Below are positions 7,401 through 10,674 of a DNA stretch of 10,674 bases, piece after piece. The notes beneath the pieces were generated by a model, which saw only the letters and a list, made by a program, of their open reading frames with translations, had not been told where the DNA came from and searched no databases. Source of the stretch: CAZEJK01 sp964512045 (GTDB lineage Bacteria > Acidobacteriota > Thermoanaerobaculia > Thermoanaerobaculales > Sulfomarinibacteraceae); NCBI GenBank assembly GCA_964512045.1, contig CAZEJK010000175.1, forward strand, positions 1-10,674. The letters are read 5' to 3'. Position numbers and translations under genes: made by a program. The number at the start of each line of letters is the position of its first letter. Position 1 is the stretch's first letter.

Positions 7401-7718
7401 CGAGGTGTGGTGGATCTCGAGCACGTCCGGTACACCAACCCCCTCCAACAGCTCGCCGACCACCTGCGTCGTGGTCTCGTGCACGGTCGCCAACCTGGCC
7501 GGTGGTTGCTGCACCCCGCGCGGGCTCAAAGGGATCCGCGCCTCCGGCGGCGCGTGCAGATGGACGATCACTCGAAGCTCTTCGGCGCCGCTCTCCAACG
7601 CATGCCGAAGCTCGGCATCCAAGCGACTGGTGTCGACCGAATCGCCCGCTCCTGCACTTCCCGGACAAACGAGCAGTACCAGCGCCACGATTGGAGTCCA
7701 GCGAACCGTTCCCACCAT
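4473..7718 (-). CDS. Secreted subtilisin-like (S8) serine protease with P-domain and four-fold C-terminal repeat
   Basis: This 1081-residue protein starts at ATG 7718 behind GGGGAGG, five bases away. Residues 1-24 form a signal peptide, cleaved near SAGA-GD. Residues 48-140 resemble an I9-type propeptide/inhibitor. The catalytic domain (about 146-465) shows Asp171 in AVIDSGVDY, His210 in GHGTAVAG, the oxyanion Asn323 in AAAGND, and Ser405 in GGTSGATPYAVG, a variant of the usual GTSMATPHVAG. Residues 471-605 match a proprotein-convertase P-domain (LLHPSPSELAVTLTAPDGT; GVWTLEVVDE...GWNLQL). Residues 617-1076 are two tandem modules of about 220 residues, each divisible into two related halves, with TSRTYN...GTFGQF and YASVVD...GDAI.VP signatures. 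No C-terminal membrane anchor or LPXTG-like signal is seen. It probably degrades extracellular protein. The repeats may serve surface attachment or sorting. Confidence 0.93.
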   Translation of the reverse strand: MVGTVRWTPIVALVLLVCPGSAGAGDSVDTSRLDAELRHALESGAEELRVIVHLHAPPEARIPLSPRGVQQPPARLATVHETTTQVVGELLEGVGVPDVLEIHHTSPLRPMFAATVTRDGLRQVLERTDVAWIEHDEVMFVQTEQGVDLIGAGLLHDLGVTGQGAAVAVIDSGVDYLHPALGGGEIPNGKVVYGKDTGDNDDDPMDCQGHGTAVAGIAAGLPYEWPDGSEAFAGGVAPGAAILAYKAMRMMDCSEGSFYSSNVTAAIDDAILQRDAYNVVAINLSLGGGIFSQGPCDVRSPAYAWAIRDAVEAGIAVFAAAGNDAKKEHLAAPACIGDAIAVGSVYDENSVSFGLDFGECRDSKLVPKTPTCYANSSPYLDLLAPSEPLESVAWNGKVTSFGGTSGATPYAVGSAALLAELAAGQGIGVLSPGALRSLLKVTGEPIIDPANDTVSSLVDLEAAAQELSGAAVQIPEADDIPNDGTPIVSTTVVSRSGLVRGVKVALDLLHPSPSELAVTLTAPDGTRVVLHDHGPGSTVHEATAMSGHDGLSVVYPDDREPVQPFERLDGVLARGVWTLEVVDEDPNQQFSGVSPRFLGWNLQLVTESGPESTTDASAVIPVSAHASGANNTFWVTDVRILNPDPGSSLPVRLFFVPQEQDGTGVFSSVALDVPANTVISLPDVLSSRFGVDSGQGSLLVQPQAAGAVIVTSRTYNTGASSGTFGQFIGRESLATSIGAGSPQLWLVQLASTGDFHTNIGFAELSGHETTVELRLHDGDTGDQLGDPLIVTVPPFSNVQRNFVFATHGVSGTENAYATAEVVSGGGRVVAYASVVDDRTGDAIAVPGRHAPQAFQHVVPIVAKSPGANGTSWVSDVRVVNTSDMAIDVELVVTLPEGEQRTLQRAVGSKASLALQDVVGEAFALASGSGSLRVVAAGGETGLIVTSRTYNQAASGTFGQFIPAVTDGFSTDDRPVVMHLDASDTYRTNIGICEISGGSVSVRYVLKSSTGSTLGIGRLELGPYQVRQINDVFEDVGASAEENVRVDLLIDGGDGVVTAYGSVVDNLSGDAIFVPAEALQAN
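4491..5153 (-). repeat. Protease tail module B
   Basis: Encodes residues 856-1076, the second copy of the C-terminal module, starting VVPIVAKSPGANGTSWVSDVR and ending SVVDNLSGDAIFVPA. It aligns with module A (5175-5870) across its length, sharing TSRTYN, SGTFGQFI, TNIG and SVVD..GDAI.VP. Confidence 0.75.
5175..5870 (-). repeat. Protease tail module A
   Basis: Encodes residues 617-848, the first copy of the module, with SAHASGANNTFWVTDVRILN near its start, TSRTYNTGASSGTFGQFI in the middle and YASVVDDRTGDAIAVPG at its end. The protein-level duplication is clear and DNA identity is only local, so the duplication is old. Confidence 0.75.
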
Positions 7719-7786
7719 CTCTGCCTCCCCGTCGGCAACCGAACCACGGAAGTGCTGTAGTCTGGCTGCTAAGGCGCAAGTCTAGC

Positions 7787-7801
7787 GCGGCCGCGGGCCG
7801 C
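7787..7801. repeat. GC-only hairpin in divergent intergenic region
   Basis: GCGGCC (7787-7792) and GGCCGC (7796-7801) pair across a three-base loop. It lies in the 162-base space (7719-7880) between the leftward protease and the rightward phosphatase gene, where promoters for both should be. No clear -10/-35 pair was found on either strand. Confidence 0.4.
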
Positions 7802-7880
7802 AACCAAAGTGAGGCTCCGGGCTCTCCAGCCTGGACGAGAACCCAACGGAGCAGGACCGCGTTGCGTGTACCATGAGGGC

Positions 7881-8597
7881 GTGCGAAGGATGATCATTGC
7901 GGATGCCCACGTCGGTGAGCGCCACGGCGACAGTGAGCGGATGGCCACACTCGTGCGCACGCTACCGCAGCGCGGGTTCGATGAGCTGATCGTTCTCGGC
8001 GATGCGTTCCATTACCTGATCGGTATGTCGAAGTACTGGTCGTCATCGATCCAGACCGTGCTCGATAGCTGGCGGGAGGCACGAGCAGCCGGGCTCCGGA
8101 TCGTGTTCATCGAAGGAAACCGCGACTTCTTCCTGGACTCCAAGGAGCTTGAACCGTACGTGGACTGGACCGGAAGTCAGTACCACTTCACCGCCGGCTC
8201 ACGCAGGTTTCTCCTCCGCCACGGAGATCGTGTGAACCAGCGAGACATCGCGTACCGGTTCTGGCGCGTTGTCTCCAAGTCCTTCGTGGTGCGCGCGGTG
8301 GCGACGGTTCTCCCGGGATCCATCGCCAACGCGATGTTTGCCAAGATGGAGGCCAGGATCCGCCAGACAAATGCGAAGTACCGATCACACAAACCCGAGG
8401 ACGCCCTGCGATGCGAGGCCGAGCAGGCCTGGGCGTCGGGAATCGACACGGTTCTCTGGGGACACTTCCACGACCGTTGGGAGCTCCAACGCGGCGATCA
8501 TCTCGCGATGGTGGTTCCGGCATGGCTCGACTCGAACGCCGTCATGATCGTCGAGGCCGACGGCACATGGTCGATCGATGCTGAGGAGGTTGCATGA
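7881..8597 (+). CDS. LpxH-like UDP-2,3-diacylglucosamine pyrophosphatase / calcineurin-type metallophosphoesterase
   Basis: LpxH hydrolyses UDP-2,3-diacylglucosamine to lipid X and UMP in lipid A synthesis at the inner face of the cytoplasmic membrane. From GTG 7881 the protein has 238 residues, close to the family's usual 240, with the dimetal motifs in order: D8-A-H10, G40-D41 then H44, G79-N80-R81-D82-F, H114-G-D116, and G194-H195-F-H197. The NRDF arginine is typical of LpxH. The segment 128-166 (RFWRVV...LPG...AKMEARIRQTNAKYRSH) fits the helical lid that binds the acyl chains. The GHFH motif replaces the usual GHTH. The start is uncertain: ATG 7890 leaves only MIIADAH before the first metal ligands, and GTG 7809 gives an unlikely extension. 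Metal-site spacing favours 7881. The stop overlaps the next gene's ATG (ATGA), so they are coupled. It might act on another phosphoester. Confidence 0.82.
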   Translation: MRRMIIADAHVGERHGDSERMATLVRTLPQRGFDELIVLGDAFHYLIGMSKYWSSSIQTVLDSWREARAAGLRIVFIEGNRDFFLDSKELEPYVDWTGSQYHFTAGSRRFLLRHGDRVNQRDIAYRFWRVVSKSFVVRAVATVLPGSIANAMFAKMEARIRQTNAKYRSHKPEDALRCEAEQAWASGIDTVLWGHFHDRWELQRGDHLAMVVPAWLDSNAVMIVEADGTWSIDAEEVA

Positions 8598-9790
8598 GTC
8601 CACTCGGGTACCGCACGGCGGCGGAGCATACCGCTCGGCGATCCGGCTCGTCCGCGGGGTCCAGGCTCCTTGTGGGGTGTGCCATCGGCTGCGGCGGTCT
8701 GATCGTCATCTCCGCTGCGATCATCGCCGCTGTGGCGTGGTGGGCACTGACACCAGGTCGACAGTACCCCACCATTCGACTCGTCGATGAGCAGTCCACG
8801 CTGGTAGCGGGGTTTTCACCATCGGAGAACGCTGACGAGCTGACGGGGCTTCTCAGCGAGGTCCTCGAGAAGGCCCAGCAGCTCGAACGACGCCACCGTC
8901 CCCTTCCCGACGGTCTTGCGTGGCTCGAGGAGCTCGAGCAGCTCCAGGACGCACGGATGGCAGGCGATATCGCAGCGCTCATTCCTCGCGACGCCACCGT
9001 GTCGGTGACGCCCGGTCTGAACGGGGACGATGTGGTCGCCGCCGCCAACTTCCGACGGTTCGTCCGCCCGATCCGGGCGATGATCATGGGCCTGGCCGGA
9101 CATGCGAGCGATCCCGCTGGTCCTGTCCTCCGCACGGTCGACGGGCACGAGGTGGTCACCGTTGATGACGGGCTGGCGCTGTCGTTTGTCGATGGGACCT
9201 TCGTGCTCGGAAGCACCGACGACATCGTCGGCCACGCCGTTCGATCGCTTCACAACGGTGACTTCGATCCCCCGTTCGGCTCGAGCCGCGTCGCCGAAAC
9301 GGTCGGAGAGCTGCACGGCTCGTGGCCGGTCTTCGTCGTCGCCGACAACAGCGAGGGTGTCCTCCGCCGACTCGCCGAGGAGTGGGCCGCCGCCACGGCG
9401 GCCGATCGCACCGCGGATGACGGCATCGAAGCCGACACCCCGTCACCGGAGGCAGAGCTTCTTCGGAGTCTCGCGGAAACGGCTCGGTTCCTGACCTGGA
9501 CCGCACGGATCGTGTCCAGCAGCACGATCCACATCGAGCTCGACATCGAATCGGTGGACGCGGACGCCGGAGCTCGCGCGCAGAGGCTCGTCGAGCAGCT
9601 CGTCACAACAGCTACCGCGAGGTTGACGGAGAAGGGCTTCTCGGTCGAGCACAGCATCGAGCACGATCAGCGTACGGTGCAGGCGACCCTCGACATCAGC
9701 GAGATCGATCGCGCCATTCAGCTCTGGATCCAGTCCCTCGAGGACCCACAACCCCGAAACGTTCCCCCGACCGGTGCCGGGGTCGAGTAA
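8594..9790 (+). CDS. Single-pass membrane-anchored protein of unknown function
   Basis: The 398-residue product starts in the ATGA overlap with the phosphatase gene, with GAGGAGG (8583-8589) four bases upstream. A short polar N-terminus is followed by one transmembrane helix (about 25-52, containing GCAIGCGGLIVIS). The remaining roughly 345 residues are soluble and probably periplasmic: first LVDEQSTLVAGFSPSENADEL, then ALIPRDATVSVTPGLNGDDVVAAANFRRFVRP (about 128-159), a Thr/Asp-rich middle, an Ala/Asp-rich linker near 270-290, and a C-terminal alpha/beta part with TIHIELDIESV. It resembles no family I can name, though the layout recalls proteins that compare a threshold or score across the membrane. 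The gene sits between the LpxH-like gene and another anchored protein, so an envelope role is a reasonable inference. Confidence 0.82.
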   Translation: MSPLGYRTAAEHTARRSGSSAGSRLLVGCAIGCGGLIVISAAIIAAVAWWALTPGRQYPTIRLVDEQSTLVAGFSPSENADELTGLLSEVLEKAQQLERRHRPLPDGLAWLEELEQLQDARMAGDIAALIPRDATVSVTPGLNGDDVVAAANFRRFVRPIRAMIMGLAGHASDPAGPVLRTVDGHEVVTVDDGLALSFVDGTFVLGSTDDIVGHAVRSLHNGDFDPPFGSSRVAETVGELHGSWPVFVVADNSEGVLRRLAEEWAAATAADRTADDGIEADTPSPEAELLRSLAETARFLTWTARIVSSSTIHIELDIESVDADAGARAQRLVEQLVTTATARLTEKGFSVEHSIEHDQRTVQATLDISEIDRAIQLWIQSLEDPQPRNVPPTGAGVE

Positions 9791-9814
9791 GCTGCCAACA
9801 GAAGGAGACGTCCC

Positions 9815-10570
9815 ATGTCTGCTGACCAGAACCGCTCAAGCTCACGTTCGATCTGGACCTGTCTCGGCATCGGGTGCCTACTGCTGATCGTCGTCACGGT
9901 TGTCGTGGTCGTCGGTGGAGGCTACCTGGTGTATCGCAACGCCAAGCAGTTCGCCGATGAGATGCAGGACCCGGAGGCACGGAGCGAGCGCACGCTTGCC
10001 GCTCTCGGCGCCGCGTCGCTGCCCGAGGGGTATCACGCGGTCGGCTCGTTCAAGATCCCGTTCCTGTTCGAGATGGCGATCATCTCCGACCAGCTGCCGG
10101 AAGACATGCAGGCGCAGGAAACCCAGCCCGAACCGACGCCTGCGGCCGGAGACGGCGACCCCGCGAAGATGTTCATCTACCTCGAGGTTCTGTCCATTGG
10201 CAACACGCAGCAGGAGCTCCGCGACTTCTTCGAGGGCAAGCGGAGCAGCACGGACATGATGGACAACGTGGATGTCGACTTCCAGCGGGGCGACGTCATC
10301 GATCGCGGCGCCATCGACGACCCCGACCAACCGTTTCTTTGGGTGGCAAGCCGAGGCAACGTGACCATGGAAGGCCACCAGGGGTCGTACGACGCGATCA
10401 TCACGATGACCCTGATCGAGTGCACAGCCGACGACAAGATGCGCCTGGGTATCTGGCTCGTACCGGATCCCGAGTCCGAGACTGCGCTTGCCGAGGCGAA
10501 CTACTCCGGAACCGCGGCCGACGGCGCGGTCATCACCGGCTTCCTCGACCACTTCGCGCTGTGTGAGTAG
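9815..10570 (+). CDS. Single-pass membrane-anchored protein of unknown function
   Basis: The start at ATG 9815 is supported by AGAAGGAGA (9800-9808) about six bases upstream, 24 bases after the preceding stop. The 251-residue product has a polar N-terminus, one transmembrane helix (about 14-40, TCLGIGCLLLIVVTVVVVVGGGYLVY), then a soluble, probably periplasmic domain. Visible parts are a ERTLAALGAASLPEGYHAVGSF segment (58-79), a Pro/Glu-rich linker (QAQETQPEPTPAAGDGD, about 99-115), and an alpha/beta region (FIYLEVLSIGN at 120-130, IDDPDQPFLWVASRG, YDAIITMTLIECTADDKMRLGIWLVPDPES). No family is recognised. Its anchor shares an IGC motif with the preceding protein's anchor, suggesting parallel membrane placement but not proven homology. 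Confidence 0.82.
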   Translation: MSADQNRSSSRSIWTCLGIGCLLLIVVTVVVVVGGGYLVYRNAKQFADEMQDPEARSERTLAALGAASLPEGYHAVGSFKIPFLFEMAIISDQLPEDMQAQETQPEPTPAAGDGDPAKMFIYLEVLSIGNTQQELRDFFEGKRSSTDMMDNVDVDFQRGDVIDRGAIDDPDQPFLWVASRGNVTMEGHQGSYDAIITMTLIECTADDKMRLGIWLVPDPESETALAEANYSGTAADGAVITGFLDHFALCE

Positions 10571-10574
10571 TGCA

Positions 10575-10640
10575 ACGGCTCCGCTGCATGCTGCGACTCT
10601 GAGAGCGTTTCGTCCTGACCTTAGCAACTCACGGAGCCGT
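10575..10640 (+). terminator. Possible long-loop hairpin after last gene
   Basis: ACGGCTCCG (10575-10583) is the exact reverse complement of CGGAGCCGT (10632-10640), with a 48-base loop. It starts four bases after the TAG at 10568-10570. There is no T tract right after it, so it is not a classical intrinsic terminator. It may protect the message end or act as a processing site. Confidence 0.3.
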
Positions 10641-10657
10641 ATCTTCGAAAATTCGAA
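10622..10657 (+). repeat. 36-base dispersed repeat, right copy
   Basis: Starts TAGCAACTCACGGAG and continues into ATCTTCGAAAA, matching the minus strand of 505-540 at 28 of 36 positions in register. It lies about 50 bases after the stop of the last rightward gene. It overlaps the right arm of the hairpin at 10632-10640 and nearly all of the palindrome at 10643-10658. Confidence 0.6.
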
Positions 10658-10658
10658 G
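10643..10658. repeat. Near-palindrome CTTCGAAAATTCGAAG
   Basis: Two seven-base arms (CTTCGAA and TTCGAAG) pair exactly around a central AA. It overlaps the 3' part of the 36-base repeat. The left copy keeps only the first arm (ATCTTCGAAAAGG), so the palindrome is not part of the shared repeat. It could be an operator for a gene beyond the right edge. Confidence 0.45.
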
Positions 10659-10674
10659 CAAAGCGCCTGGGTTG

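Noticed and set aside
6732..7760. 342-codon rightward frame antisense to the protease
   Set aside because: It lies wholly opposite conserved catalytic and propeptide coding sequence, is His/Arg-rich and has no family features.
505..10657. A 10 kb transposon bounded by the inverted 36-base repeats
   Set aside because: No transposase, integrase or target-site duplication is visible, the copies are diverged, and the gene content is ordinary envelope and enzyme genes. It is kept only as an open alternative in the repeat finding.

Overview
The window is GC-rich bacterial DNA with nine confident genes, one possible small coupled gene and a C-rich stretch of about 500 bases without a convincing gene. 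An LpxH-type phosphatase with the family's active-site pattern suggests an outer membrane and lipid A. The large secreted protease ends in modules with TSRTYN...GTFGQF and YASVVDN..GDAI.VPA signatures, which I associate from memory with secreted proteins of Acidobacteriota (Thermoanaerobaculia-like lineages). That assignment is inference, not a search result. No rRNA, tRNA, CRISPR array, transposase or integrase was seen.

Layout. Bases 1-537 are non-coding and repeat-rich. Bases 538-2550 hold three leftward genes: a 129-residue protein that looks like the start of a protein-L-isoaspartate methyltransferase joined to the end of an erythromycin-esterase-family protein; a small flavin-reductase-like split-barrel protein one base behind it; and a 380-residue alpha-helical protein of unknown function. 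A divergent promoter region follows. It drives an exported DsrE-like protein with a CPGC motif (2830-3264, rightward). Converging on it is a leftward unit: a subtilisin-type protease (4473-7718), a possible 34-codon ORF linked by stop/start overlaps at both ends (4369-4473), and an RDD-family membrane protein (3344-4372). From a second divergent region (7719-7880) a rightward unit runs to the right end: an LpxH-like phosphatase, then two single-pass membrane proteins of unknown function, coupled by an ATGA overlap and a 24-base gap.

How the genes may work together. The protease and the RDD protein look like an export or envelope unit, and the LpxH-like gene with its two anchored partners looks like a second envelope unit. 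The left-hand trio looks like a decayed stress or antibiotic-modification-type locus. I see no clear new defence or mobile system. The observations most worth following are the deletion-type fusion remnant, a diverged 36-base repeat found in inverted orientation at both ends of the gene block, the four-fold repeat in the protease tail, and the small coupled ORF.
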